Assembly: GCF_965279545.1 (NCBI RefSeq)
Contig: NZ_OZ257250.1
Coordinates: 4,216,001 to 4,280,000, forward strand
Direction: 5' to 3'
Source: Methylibium sp965279545
Lineage (GTDB): Bacteria > Pseudomonadota > Gammaproteobacteria > Burkholderiales > Burkholderiaceae_C
DNA: 64,000 nucleotides
Under the pieces are notes generated by a model. That model had not been told where the DNA came from. It worked only from the letters and a program-made list of their open reading frames with translations, and ran no database searches. Shown here in pieces: positions 8,334 through 16,896 of the stretch. The translations under genes were made by a program, and so were the position numbers. The first letter of the stretch is position 1. Each line of letters begins with the position of its first letter.

Positions 8334-9728
8334 TCAGCCCGGGCCGATCATCTGCTCCGGGCGCACCCAGGCATCGAATTGCTCGGCCGTCAGGTGGCCC
8401 GAGGCGACGGCCGCCTCGCGCAGCGTCAGGCCCTCGGCGTGGGCCTTCTTCGCGATCTGCGCCGCCTTGTCGTAGCCGATGTGCGGGTTGAGCGCCGTCA
8501 CCAGCATCAGCGAGCGCCGCAGCAGCTCCGTGATGCGGCCGCGGTCGGGCTCGATGCCGCGCGCGCAGTGTTCGTCGAAGCTGCGCGCGCCGTCGGCCAG
8601 CAGCCGGATGCTCTGCAGCACGTTGTGGATGATCACCGGCTTGTAGACGTTGAGCTCGAAGTTGCCCGAGGCACCGGCGACGTTGACCGCCACGTCGTTG
8701 CCCAGCACCTGGCAGCACGCCATCGTCAGCGCCTCGCACTGCGTCGGGTTCACCTTGCCCGGCATGATGGAGCTGCCCGGCTCGTTCTCGGGGATGCGGA
8801 GTTCGCCCAGGCCCGAGCGCGGGCCCGAAGCCAGCCAGCGCACATCGTTGGCGATCTTCACCAGCGACGCGGCCAGCGTCTTCAGCGCGCCGTGCGCATG
8901 CACCAGCGCATCGTGCGCGGCCAGCGCCTCGAACTTGTTCGGTGCCGACACGAAGGCAGTGCCCGCGGCCCGCGACAACTCCTGCGCCACCCGCGTGCCG
9001 AACTCGGGGTGGGCGTTGAGCCCGGTGCCCACCGCGGTGCCGCCGAGCGCCAGCTCGCGCAGGTGCGGCAGCGCCGCGCGCAAATGTTCGATGCCATGCG
9101 CCAGCTGCGCCACCCAGCCCGACACCTCCTGCCCCAGGCTGAGCGGCGTGGCGTCCTGCAAATGGGTGCGGCCGATCTTCACGATGCCGGCGAAGTCGCG
9201 CGCCTTGCGCGCCAGCGTGTCGTGCAGCGTGGCGAGCGCCGGCAGCAGCGTGTCCTCGATCGCCTGCACGGCGGCCACGCTCATCGCGGTGGGGAACACG
9301 TCGTTCGACGACTGCCCGCGGTTCACCTCGTCGTTCGGGTGCACCAGCCGCGCCTCGCCCACCGCGCCGCCCAGCAGCTGCGAGGCGCGGTTGGCCAGCA
9401 CCTCGTTCATGTTCATGTTGGTCTGCGTGCCCGAGCCGGTCTGCCACAGAGACAGCGGAAACTCCTGCGCATGCTGCCCGGCGATCACCTCGTCGGCCGC
9501 CGCCGCGATGGCCTCGGCCTTGCGCGCGTCGAGCACGCCGAGCTGGCGGTTGACCCGTGCCGCGCTGCGCTTGACCAGCGCCAGCGCCAGCAGCAGCTCG
9601 CGCGGCATGCGCTCGGTGGAGATGTCGAAGTGCTGCAGCGAGCGCTGCGTCTGCGCGCCCCACAGCCGGTCGCCCGGCACGGCGATCTCGCCGAAGCTGT
9701 CGTGTTCGATACGCGGGGTCGTCGTCAT
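8334..9728 (-). CDS. fumC: Class II fumarate hydratase
   Basis: 464 residues, cofactor-free fumarase converting fumarate and malate in the TCA cycle. The superfamily signature GSSIMPGKVNP is present, as are TGSGTQTNMNMNEVLANRA and SSNDVFPTAM. Length is normal for FumC. The start at 9728 (MTTTPRIEHDSFGEI) fits the family; upstream in-frame sequence is not conserved. Convergent with hrcA. Nothing links it directly to the nitrogen-fixation genes. Confidence 0.95.
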   Translation of the reverse strand: MTTTPRIEHDSFGEIAVPGDRLWGAQTQRSLQHFDISTERMPRELLLALALVKRSAARVNRQLGVLDARKAEAIAAAADEVIAGQHAQEFPLSLWQTGSGTQTNMNMNEVLANRASQLLGGAVGEARLVHPNDEVNRGQSSNDVFPTAMSVAAVQAIEDTLLPALATLHDTLARKARDFAGIVKIGRTHLQDATPLSLGQEVSGWVAQLAHGIEHLRAALPHLRELALGGTAVGTGLNAHPEFGTRVAQELSRAAGTAFVSAPNKFEALAAHDALVHAHGALKTLAASLVKIANDVRWLASGPRSGLGELRIPENEPGSSIMPGKVNPTQCEALTMACCQVLGNDVAVNVAGASGNFELNVYKPVIIHNVLQSIRLLADGARSFDEHCARGIEPDRGRITELLRRSLMLVTALNPHIGYDKAAQIAKKAHAEGLTLREAAVASGHLTAEQFDAWVRPEQMIGPG

Positions 9729-9850
9729 CGCAAGCGTCCCGATGCCAAGGCCAAAGCCATGGTAGCGGTGCATGACCCGGCGCGCACGGCAACGCCGCGG
9801 AACGCCACCCGGCGATGGGGCCGTGCGCTGGTGAGCGCCGGCCGGTGCGG

Positions 9851-10426
9851 TCAGCGCCCGGCCGTCGAGCGCGCGGCGGCGCGGCGGCGTGCGGCCATCT
9901 CGCGCCCCATCTCCTGCCGGACGGCCGGGCTGATCTGCGCGCGCGCCTGCGGGTAGGCGATCGATTCCTCGAGGTCGATGTGGTCGCGGTACAGCGCAGC
10001 GAAGACCGTCGTTCCCAGCCGCAGGGTGTCGAGGTCGCAGCAGCCGTAGCCGGTGGCGATGGCCTGCACATGGGGCTCGAGCTCGAGCCAGTCCTCTTCG
10101 AGCCAGCCATGGTCCTGCTGCAATCGCAGCACGGTCTGCACGAGCTCCGCATCGGCGCTGCCCAGCAGCGCCGGAAAGACATGCAACTCCTCGTCCTCGT
10201 GGTGGGCGCGGGCCGTGGTCGAAAGGAAGTTGGCGATCGCCGCCGCAGACACCTGGGCCGCCGGGGTGATGCCGTCGCGGTCGATCGTCGCGACAAGCTC
10301 CTCGAGCGCGCCGACGACGGTCAGCGTGCTGCGGTGGCAGGCATCGAGCACCGCGAAGCCGTCCTCCGGTGCGCTTCGCGGCGCAGGCCGCGCGGTCTTG
10401 GTCAGGGCATCCGGCATCGGGTTCAT
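9851..10426 (-). CDS. Hemerythrin-domain protein
   Basis: 191 residues. A four-helix hemerythrin-like domain is indicated by spaced metal-ligand motifs: LDACHRSTL, HHEDEELHVFP, QDHGWLEEDW and HIDLEESIAYPQA. These supply the His/Glu/Asp residues expected for a non-heme di-iron site. The start at 10426 (MNPMPDALTK) has an AGGAG Shine-Dalgarno sequence five bases upstream; earlier in-frame codons lack one. It could sense or bind oxygen or NO, or act in iron-sulfur repair-like roles, but this cannot be decided from sequence. Confidence 0.82.
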   Translation of the reverse strand: MNPMPDALTKTARPAPRSAPEDGFAVLDACHRSTLTVVGALEELVATIDRDGITPAAQVSAAAIANFLSTTARAHHEDEELHVFPALLGSADAELVQTVLRLQQDHGWLEEDWLELEPHVQAIATGYGCCDLDTLRLGTTVFAALYRDHIDLEESIAYPQARAQISPAVRQEMGREMAARRRAAARSTAGR

Positions 10427-10594
10427 GGCAACTCCTGGTCTCAGCGGGATCGTCGGTTCGATTCTGGTCGCCCGACGGGGCCGTGCATTGCGTTGGATCA
10501 AACGGCCGCCATGGCCGCGGAGGCCGTTGCGGCCCGCTGTTCCCGGCGCAGTGGCCGGGGCCCTGCGGAGCAGCCACTACACTGCGTCGCGCGG

Positions 10595-10671
10595 GGGCCG
10601 TTAGCTCAGTTGGTTAGAGCAGAGGACTCATAATCCTTTGGTCGTTGGTTCAAGTCCAACACGGCCTACCA
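10595..10671 (+). tRNA. tRNA with CAU anticodon (Met; possibly Ile2)
   Basis: 77 nucleotides including encoded CCA. Acceptor stem GGGCCGT pairs with ACGGCCT (one terminal G-U), D arm GCTC/GAGC, anticodon loop CTCATAA, T arm GTTGG-TTCAAGT-CCAAC. The CAU anticodon fits elongator Met. However, C4-G69 and C5-G68 pairs and the TGGTC variable loop resemble tRNA-Ile2, whose C34 is changed to lysidine by TilS. The initiator-type GGG stem pairs are absent. Confidence 0.9.
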
Positions 10672-10849
10672 GTCAGATCAACGGTGCCGCGCACCGTCTC
10701 GATCCGAGACGCAGCGACCACCAGATTCTCAGTTGCAAACTTGGCATAGCGGTCCACCATCTGCCAAGGGCAACGTGCGCTCGAAGCCTTGCCACCCGCT
10801 GCGGCAGGCCGATCCACCGGGCAGCGGCGACCGCGTGGAATGATGCGGC

Positions 10850-11482
10850 ATGACGCTGAGCCTTGAAGACCTGCACCGGATCGCCGCCCGCACCGTGGCG
10901 CACTACGACCAGCGCGCCCAGGCCTACTGGGAAGGCACGCGCGATCACGACGTCAGCCAGAACATCGGCGCCTTCCTGGCGCACATCCGCGTGCCGCCGC
11001 CGTTCGATCTGCTGGACTTCGGGTGCGGGCCCGGACGCGACCTGCACACCTTCAAGGCGCTGGGACATCGCGCCGTCGGTCTGGAAGGGTCGCCGCAGCT
11101 CGCAGCGATGGCGCGCGCCCACAGCGGGTGCGAGGTGCTGGAGCAGAGCTTCCTGCAGCTCGACCTGCCGCACGACCGCTACGACGGCGTGTTCGCGAAC
11201 GCGGTGCTGTTCCATGTTCCCGGCCAGGAACTGCCGCGCGTCCTGCGGCAACTGCACCGGAGCCTGAAGCCCGGCGGCGTGCTCTTCAGTTCGAACCCCC
11301 GCGGCGACGGCCAGGAGGGCTGGACCGGCGATCGCTACGGCGCGTTCCACGATTGGCCCGCCTGGCAGGCGCATCTCGGTGCGGCCGGCTTCGCTGAACT
11401 GGCTCACTTCTATCGCCCGACCGGCGTGCCGATCGAGCAACAGCCCTGGCTGGCGAGCGTGTGGCGCAAGCCGGAAGGGTGA
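10850..11482 (+). CDS. Class I SAM-dependent methyltransferase
   Basis: 210 residues. Motif I is LLDFGCGPGRDLHTF, with the acidic residue of motif II in AVGLEGS, and motif III-like LKPGGVLFSSNPRG. The N-terminal TVAHYDQRAQAYWEGTRDHDV is a pattern common in small-molecule methyltransferases. Substrate unknown. It stands alone between the tRNA and the hipBA-like genes; the 10672-10849 gap contains two small hairpins just after the tRNA and no obvious strong promoter. Confidence 0.8.
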   Translation: MTLSLEDLHRIAARTVAHYDQRAQAYWEGTRDHDVSQNIGAFLAHIRVPPPFDLLDFGCGPGRDLHTFKALGHRAVGLEGSPQLAAMARAHSGCEVLEQSFLQLDLPHDRYDGVFANAVLFHVPGQELPRVLRQLHRSLKPGGVLFSSNPRGDGQEGWTGDRYGAFHDWPAWQAHLGAAGFAELAHFYRPTGVPIEQQPWLASVWRKPEG

Positions 11483-11524
11483 CGCAGGCCCTGGCGCCCC
11501 GGCAAGTTGCAGCGCTGGTGGGGT

Positions 11525-11597
11525 GATATGCCTTAAAAGGCATATCGTGCCAGTATGTCTCTTGAGGCATTTATTGTAAAAATGCCGAATGAGGCAT
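11525..11597. promoter_or_regulatory. Three phased operators upstream of the hipBA-like pair
   Basis: The motif ATGCC-N6-GGCAT occurs at 11528-11543 and 11582-11597, and with one mismatch (ATGTC) at 11555-11570. The starts are exactly 27 bp apart. The first copy is inside a longer inverted repeat with 10-bp arms (11525-11546). The third ends 13 bases before the antitoxin ATG. This is the arrangement expected of autoregulation by the XRE-type antitoxin. A/T-rich bases between copies two and three (TTATTGTAAAAAT) probably contain the promoter. Confidence 0.82.
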
Positions 11598-11610
11598 AAG
11601 CTGCATTCCC

Positions 11611-11874
11611 ATGGACTATCCGATCCAGTCTCCCGGGCAGCTCTCGGCCCACCTGCGCGCGCTGCGCAAGGCGCGCGGCCTGAGCCAGGCGCAGCTGGGT
11701 GCGGTGCTGGGCGTCGGACAGACCCGCATCACGCGCATCGAGCACGATCCCACTGCCATCAGCGTCGAGCAGTTGCTTGGCCTGCTGGGGGCGCTGGGGG
11801 TGCAGATGGTGCTGCGCCCCAGCGAGCCCCGGGCCGCTGCGGCCCGGGGCCGCCCGCCGGACGAGCCCTGGTAA
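11611..11874 (+). CDS. HipB-like antitoxin, XRE-family DNA-binding protein
   Basis: 87 residues. A helix-turn-helix of the XRE type covers residues 8-60: LRKARGLSQAQLGAVLGVG followed by QTRITRIEHDPTAISVEQL. The C-terminal tail is short and basic/proline-rich. It is followed 32 bases later by the kinase-like HipA toxin, the classical order. The three phased palindromes just upstream are its likely binding sites. Role as antitoxin and repressor is inferred from family and context. Confidence 0.85.
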   Translation: MDYPIQSPGQLSAHLRALRKARGLSQAQLGAVLGVGQTRITRIEHDPTAISVEQLLGLLGALGVQMVLRPSEPRAAAARGRPPDEPW

Positions 11875-11906
11875 CCACCCCTCATAGCCAACCACAGCGG
11901 CCACGG

Positions 11907-13256
11907 ATGGCGGAGCTTCAGGTCTGGATGAACGGCAGGGCCGTGGCCGTGTGGGCCACGCTGCGCACGGGCACGCCCGTGCTGCGCTACCACGAGGCCT
12001 GGGCGCAGTCGGACGAGGGGCGGGCGCTGTCGCTGTCGCTGCCGTTCACGGTGGGGCTGGAGCACCGCGGCGATGCGGTCACGAACTACTTCGACAACCT
12101 GCTGCCCGACAGCACCGAGATCCGGCGCCGTTTGCGCCGGCGGTTCCAGGCCCGCTCCGACGACCCCTTCGACCTGCTGCGGGCCATCGGTCGAGACTGC
12201 GTGGGCGCCGTGCAGTTGCTGCCGCCGGGCGCCGAACCGGAAGGCTGGAACCGCGTCGAAGCCGAGCCCCTGAAGGACGCCGACGTCGACCGGATCCTGG
12301 CCGCGGTGACGTCGGACGCCCCGCTGGGGCAGCGAGGCGAAGACGACCTGCGGATCTCCATTGCCGGCGCCCAGGAAAAGACAGCCCTGCTGCGGATGGC
12401 CGGGCGCTGGTACCGGCCAAAGGGCGTCACGCCCACCACGCACATCCTGAAGCTGCCGCTCGGCCGGGTCGGCAACCTGCGCGCCGACATGACCGGCTCG
12501 GTCGAGAACGAGTGGCTGTGCGCCGAACTCATGAACGAGCTGGGCATCGCCACGGCCGAGACGTCGATTGCAAGCTTCGGCGACACCAAGGCGCTGGTCG
12601 TCACGCGGTTCGACCGCCGCTGGCAAGGCGTGCCCGCAGGCGCCGAACGCAAGCCGCGCTTCAAGCCCCCCGAGGGCGCCTGGATTGCGCGCCTGCCGCA
12701 GGAAGACTTTTGCCAGGCACTGGGTATCGCGCCCCAGCGCAAGTACGAAAGCGAGGGCGGCCCGTCGGTAGCCGACTGCCTGGCGGTGCTGGCCAACAGC
12801 GAACAGGCGATGGCGGACCGCACCACGTTCGCGCTGGCGCAACTGGCGTTCTGGCTGCTGGCCGCGACCGACGGCCATGCGAAGAACTTCTCGATCCAGC
12901 ACCGGCGCGGTGGCCGCTTCGGTCTGGCGCCGCTGTACGACGTGTTGTCGGCCTGGCCCATCATCGGGAGCGGCCCGAACCGGTTGCCTTACCAGCGGGC
13001 CAAGCTGGCCATGGCCGTGCGGGGCAAGAACGCGCACTACCGCCTGCGCGAGATCGACCTCCGGCACTGGCAGCGGCTGGCCTCCCTCTGTGGCCCTGAT
13101 GCGTGGGCGCGCATGGCGGCCCTGGTCGAGAGCGCGGACGGCGCCTTGCAAAGCGTCGAGCACCGCCTGCCGAAGGGGTTTCCCGGCAGTGTCTGGGAGC
13201 CCGTCGCCAAAGGCCTGCGGCGACATGCGGCGCAGTTCCTGCGGGCTGCAGCGTGA
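11907..13256 (+). CDS. HipA-like serine/threonine kinase toxin
   Basis: 449 residues. HipA-fold kinase: N-terminal domain with NYFDNLLPDS, then SIAGAQEKTALL (P-loop-like region), THILKLPLG with the ATP-contacting Lys, catalytic loop ATDGHAKNFSI (about residue 320) and the metal-binding LAPLYDVLS. All catalytic elements look intact. The E. coli homologue phosphorylates glutamyl-tRNA synthetase; the target here is unknown. The ATG at 11907 follows the antitoxin closely. The pair sits at the left border of the nitrogen-fixation island. Confidence 0.87.
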   Translation: MAELQVWMNGRAVAVWATLRTGTPVLRYHEAWAQSDEGRALSLSLPFTVGLEHRGDAVTNYFDNLLPDSTEIRRRLRRRFQARSDDPFDLLRAIGRDCVGAVQLLPPGAEPEGWNRVEAEPLKDADVDRILAAVTSDAPLGQRGEDDLRISIAGAQEKTALLRMAGRWYRPKGVTPTTHILKLPLGRVGNLRADMTGSVENEWLCAELMNELGIATAETSIASFGDTKALVVTRFDRRWQGVPAGAERKPRFKPPEGAWIARLPQEDFCQALGIAPQRKYESEGGPSVADCLAVLANSEQAMADRTTFALAQLAFWLLAATDGHAKNFSIQHRRGGRFGLAPLYDVLSAWPIIGSGPNRLPYQRAKLAMAVRGKNAHYRLREIDLRHWQRLASLCGPDAWARMAALVESADGALQSVEHRLPKGFPGSVWEPVAKGLRRHAAQFLRAAA

Positions 13257-13350
13257 CAGCCGTTGTCGCCTGAGGCAGTGGCTGCTGAGGGTCCGCCCGC
13301 CCTCCATGTCCGTCTCGCCGTCCCGCGGCTCGTGCCCGTCGGCCGGGCTT

Positions 13351-13467
13351 TGTCGCAAACCCGCCAATCGCAGCAGCCGGCTTGTCGCGCCGCTGCGCCG
13401 CAAGGCCGGCCCCAAAGTGCCAAGTGCTTGATTCCTAAGGATTTCCGCCCCTGGCATCGAAGCTGCA
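13351..13467 (+). promoter_or_regulatory. Sigma-54 promoter of the nifE operon with NifA and IHF sites
   Basis: The -24/-12 element is TGGCATCGAAGCTGCA at 13452-13467; GG and GC are 12 bases apart as required. An IHF match CAAGTGCTTGATT (13421-13433) fits YAANNNNTTGATW at every position. A NifA-type site TGT-N10-CCA at 13351-13366 differs from TGT-N10-ACA by one base. Order and spacing (UAS, IHF, promoter, then nifE 56 bases later) are the standard layout of NifA-activated promoters. Confidence 0.75.
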
Positions 13468-13522
13468 ATAGGGCACTCGAACCCCACCGTTCGATGTCGC
13501 AGCCCAGCACAGGAGGCCCCGG

Positions 13523-14968
13523 ATGTCCGCGTCGCTCAAAGCCAAGATTGCCGAAGTCTTCGAGGAGCCTGGCTGCGACAAGAACCAGGGCAAGAGCGAG
13601 AAGGAGCGCAAGAAGGGCTGCACCAAGCAACTGACGCCGGGTGCCGCCGCCGGCGGCTGCGCCTTCGACGGCGCCAAGATCGCCTTGCAGCCCATCGTCG
13701 ACGTGGCGCACCTGGTGCACGGGCCGATCGCCTGCGAGGGCAACTCCTGGGACAACCGGCACAGCGCCTCGTCGGGCTCCACGCTCTACCGCACCGGCTT
13801 CACCACCGACATCAACGAACTCGACGTGATCTACGGCGCCGAGAAGCGCCTGTTCAAGTCGATCCGCGAGATCTGCGAGAAGTACGACCCGCCGGCCATC
13901 TTCGTCTACCAGACCTGCGTCACCGGGCTGATCGGCGACGACATCGAGGCGGTGTGCAAGCGCGCCGCCGAGAAGTTCAACAAGCCGGTGATCCCGGTCA
14001 ACGCGCCGGGCTTCGCCGGCCCCAAGAACCTGGGCAACAAGCTCGGCGCCGAGGCCCTGCTCGATTACGTGGTCGGCACCATCGAGCCCGACACCACCAC
14101 GCCCTACGACATCAACATCATCGGCGAGTACAACCTCTCGGGCGAGCTGTGGCAGGTCAAGCCGCTGCTCGATGCCCTGGGCGTGCGCATCCTCAGCTGC
14201 ATCTCGGGCGACGGGCGGTACAAGGAGGTCGCTTCGGCGCACCGCGCCAAGGCCAACATGATGGTCTGCTCGAAGTCGATGATCAACATCGCCACCAAGA
14301 TGCAGCAGCGCTGGGACATCCCGTACTTCGAGGGCTCGTTCTACGGCATTGGCGACATGAGCGAAACCCTGCGCGAGATCGCGCGGCTGCTGGTCGAGCG
14401 CGGCGCGCCGGCCGAGCTGAAGGAGCGCACCGAAGCGCTGATCGCGGTGGAAGAGGCACGCGCCTGGGAGCGCATCCGCGGCTACAAGCAGCGCCTCACC
14501 GGCAAGAAGGTGCTGCTCATCACCGGCGGCGTGAAGAGCTGGTCGGTGGTGGCCGCGCTGCAGGAGGCCGGGCTCGAGGTGGTGGGCACCAGCATCAAGA
14601 AGAGCACCAAGGAAGACAAGGAAAAGATCAAGGAGATCATGGGCGACGACGCCCACATGATCGACGACATGACGCCGCGCCAGATGTACGCGATGCTGCG
14701 CGACGCCAAGGCCGACATCATGCTCAGCGGCGGGCGCAGCCAGTTCGTGGCGCTGAAGGCGCGCATGCCCTGGATGGACATCAACCAGGAGCGCCACCAT
14801 GCCTTCGCCGGCTACGAAGGCATGGTCACGATGATCGCGGAGATCGACAAGGCGCTCTTCAACCCGATGTGGGCCGAGGTGCGCACGCCCGCGCCCTGGG
14901 AGACCGTCGACACGCTGCTGATCGAGCAGAGCGCCGAACAGCTCGCCAGCGAAGCGCAGCCGGCCTGA
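13523..14968 (+). CDS. nifE: Nitrogenase FeMo-cofactor scaffold protein NifE
   Basis: 481 residues. Together with NifN it forms the scaffold on which NifB-co is matured to FeMo-co. Conserved cysteines appear in AAAGGCAFDG, HGPIACEGNSWDNRHS and VYQTCVTGLIGDDIEAVC, matching the cluster-binding positions shared with NifD. The C-terminal WMDINQERHHAFAGYEG is a NifE/NifD-family signature. Length is standard. It starts the first nif operon and is followed by nifN after 20 bases. nifHDK do not precede it, unlike in many diazotrophs. Confidence 0.97.
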   Translation: MSASLKAKIAEVFEEPGCDKNQGKSEKERKKGCTKQLTPGAAAGGCAFDGAKIALQPIVDVAHLVHGPIACEGNSWDNRHSASSGSTLYRTGFTTDINELDVIYGAEKRLFKSIREICEKYDPPAIFVYQTCVTGLIGDDIEAVCKRAAEKFNKPVIPVNAPGFAGPKNLGNKLGAEALLDYVVGTIEPDTTTPYDINIIGEYNLSGELWQVKPLLDALGVRILSCISGDGRYKEVASAHRAKANMMVCSKSMINIATKMQQRWDIPYFEGSFYGIGDMSETLREIARLLVERGAPAELKERTEALIAVEEARAWERIRGYKQRLTGKKVLLITGGVKSWSVVAALQEAGLEVVGTSIKKSTKEDKEKIKEIMGDDAHMIDDMTPRQMYAMLRDAKADIMLSGGRSQFVALKARMPWMDINQERHHAFAGYEGMVTMIAEIDKALFNPMWAEVRTPAPWETVDTLLIEQSAEQLASEAQPA

Positions 14969-14988
14969 GGCGGCAGGAGCACACGATC

Positions 14989-16452
14989 ATGGCCCACGTC
15001 GTCGAGTCCAAGAAGGCCTGCACGGTCAATCCGCTCAAGATGAGCCAGCCGCTGGGCGCGAGCTATGCGTTCATGGGGCTGGAGTCCTGCATGCCGATGA
15101 TGCACGGCTCGCAGGGCTGCACCTCGTTCGGCCTGGTCGTGCTGGTGCGCCACTTCAAGGAGGCGATCCCGCTGCAGACCACCGCGATGAACGAGGCCAC
15201 CACCATCATGGGCGGCTACGACAACATCGAGAAGGCGCTGCTCAACATCCGCAGCCGCGCCAAGCCGCAGCTCATCGCGATCTGCTCGACCGGCCTGACC
15301 GAAACCAAGGGCGACGACGTCGACGGCTACATCGCCCTGGCCCGCCAGAAGCACCCCGAGCTGGCCGACACCGAGATCGTCTACGTCTCCACGCCCGACT
15401 ACGCCGGCGCCTTCCAGGACGGCTGGGCCAAGGCGGTCACCACGCTCGTGAAGCAGCTGCCGAAGACCGACACGCCGCGCCGCGAAGGCTGCGTCAACGT
15501 GCTGCCCGGCAGCCACCTGACGCCGGGCGACATCGAAGAGCTGCGCGAGCTGATCGAGGCCTTCGGCCTGCAGCCGGTGTTCGTGCCCGACGTGTCGGGC
15601 TCGCTCGACGGCCACATCCCCGACGACTGGCTCGGCACCACGATCGGCGGCACGCCGCTGGCGGCGCTGCAGGGCCTCGGCGGTGCGGTCCACACGCTGG
15701 CCATCGGCGAGCAGATGCGGCCCGCCGCCGAGGCCCTGCAAGCGCGCTGCGGCGTGCCCTTCACGCTGTTCGATCGCCTCACCGGCCTGACCGCGACCGA
15801 CGCCTTCGTGCGGTGCCTCAGCACGCTCTCCGGGCGCGCCGTGCCGCAGCGCCTGCGCCGCCAGCGCAGCCAGCTCGTCGATGCGATGCTCGATGGCCAC
15901 TTCCACTTCGGCAACGTCAAGGTCGCGCTCGGCGCCGAGCCCGACCTGCTGTTCGCCGTGGGCAGCTTCCTGACCGAGATGGGCGCCGAGCTCGCGGTCT
16001 GCGTCACCACCACGGCGTCGCCGCTGCTCGAGCGCATGCCCACTGCCGAGGTCGTGATCGGCGACCTCGAAGATTTCGAGCAGGCCGCCAAGGCCACCGG
16101 CTGCGACTTGCTGATGACGCATTCGCACGGCCGCCAGGCCGCCGAGCGCCTGGGCAGGCCGCTGTTTCGCCTGGGCATCCCGACCTTCGACCGCATCGGC
16201 AATGCGCACAAGTGCTATGTCGGCTACCGCGGCACGCGCAACTTCGTCTACGAGGTGGGCAATGTGCTGATGGAGCAGATTCCGCACCACGGCCCCGGCG
16301 ACTGGCCGCTGCCCGAAGCCGCGGTGGCGGCCGCGCGCGGCGTGGTCATGCCGCTGTTCAGCACCGTGCCCGAGCCGGGCGTGGCCCATGTCAGCGCCGA
16401 GATCCCCCGCCTGTCGCACGGCAGCCAAGCGGCCGCCTCCGCCGCCGCCTGA
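14989..16452 (+). CDS. nifN: Nitrogenase FeMo-cofactor scaffold protein NifN
   Basis: 487 residues, partner of NifE. N-terminal VNPLKMSQPLGASYAFMGL and HGSQGCTSFGLV are NifN/NifK-family motifs; the Cys in GSQGC corresponds to the retained scaffold ligand. DVSGSLDGHIPDDW and IGNAHKCYVGYRGT are also typical. The start at 14989 (MAHVVESKKACTVNPLKM) is preceded by GGCAGGAG. Followed by nifX 24 bases later, so co-transcribed. Confidence 0.97.
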   Translation: MAHVVESKKACTVNPLKMSQPLGASYAFMGLESCMPMMHGSQGCTSFGLVVLVRHFKEAIPLQTTAMNEATTIMGGYDNIEKALLNIRSRAKPQLIAICSTGLTETKGDDVDGYIALARQKHPELADTEIVYVSTPDYAGAFQDGWAKAVTTLVKQLPKTDTPRREGCVNVLPGSHLTPGDIEELRELIEAFGLQPVFVPDVSGSLDGHIPDDWLGTTIGGTPLAALQGLGGAVHTLAIGEQMRPAAEALQARCGVPFTLFDRLTGLTATDAFVRCLSTLSGRAVPQRLRRQRSQLVDAMLDGHFHFGNVKVALGAEPDLLFAVGSFLTEMGAELAVCVTTTASPLLERMPTAEVVIGDLEDFEQAAKATGCDLLMTHSHGRQAAERLGRPLFRLGIPTFDRIGNAHKCYVGYRGTRNFVYEVGNVLMEQIPHHGPGDWPLPEAAVAAARGVVMPLFSTVPEPGVAHVSAEIPRLSHGSQAAASAAA

Positions 16453-16476
16453 ATCCAAGCCCCCAAAGGAGCCCTG

Positions 16477-16896
16477 ATGAAGATCGCCTTCGCCACCCAG
16501 GACCAGCAGCGCGTCGATGCGCACTTCGGCTGGGCCAAGCACCTCGCGGTCTACGAGATCGATGCCGCCGGCTACAGGTTCGTGCAGGCCTACCCGTTCG
16601 GCGATGACCTCGCCGAAGACGGCAACGAGGACAAGCTCGCCCCCAAGCTCGAGGCCATCAAGGACTGCGCGATCGTCTACGTCGCGGCGATCGGCGGCTC
16701 GGCCGCGGCGCGCGTGGTGGCCACCAAGATCCACCCCATCAAGGTGACGCAGCCCGAGCCCATCCTCGAGCTGCTCGACAAGATGCAGGAGGTGCTCAAG
16801 GGCACACCGCCCCCCTGGTTGCGCAAGGCGCTGCTGAAAGACCAGGCGAAGGCCCACGATTTCGAAGACGACGATGAAGAAAAGGTGAAGTCATGA
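16477..16896 (+). CDS. nifX: NifX, NifB-co/VK-cluster carrier
   Basis: 139 residues. A NifX/NafY-type domain: MKIAFATQDQQRVDAHFGW at the start, then FGDDLAEDGNEDKLAPKLEA and IVYVAAIGGSAAARVV. NifX carries FeMo-co precursors between NifB and NifEN. The C-terminus is rich in Asp/Glu. A Shine-Dalgarno AAAGGAG precedes the ATG. It overlaps the next gene by 4 bases. The same fold recurs fused at the C-terminus of NifB in this window. Confidence 0.95.
   Translation: MKIAFATQDQQRVDAHFGWAKHLAVYEIDAAGYRFVQAYPFGDDLAEDGNEDKLAPKLEAIKDCAIVYVAAIGGSAAARVVATKIHPIKVTQPEPILELLDKMQEVLKGTPPPWLRKALLKDQAKAHDFEDDDEEKVKS

Noticed and set aside
13381..13396. Second TGT-containing site (TGTCGCGCCGCTGCGC) upstream of nifE as a NifA site
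   Set aside because: The second half does not match ACA at two or more positions; the site at 13351 is closer to consensus.
14812..16857. Long antisense frame opposite nifN-nifX
   Set aside because: His/Leu/Gly-rich composition without motifs, typical of antisense frames in 70% GC coding DNA; the plus strand carries clear nif proteins.
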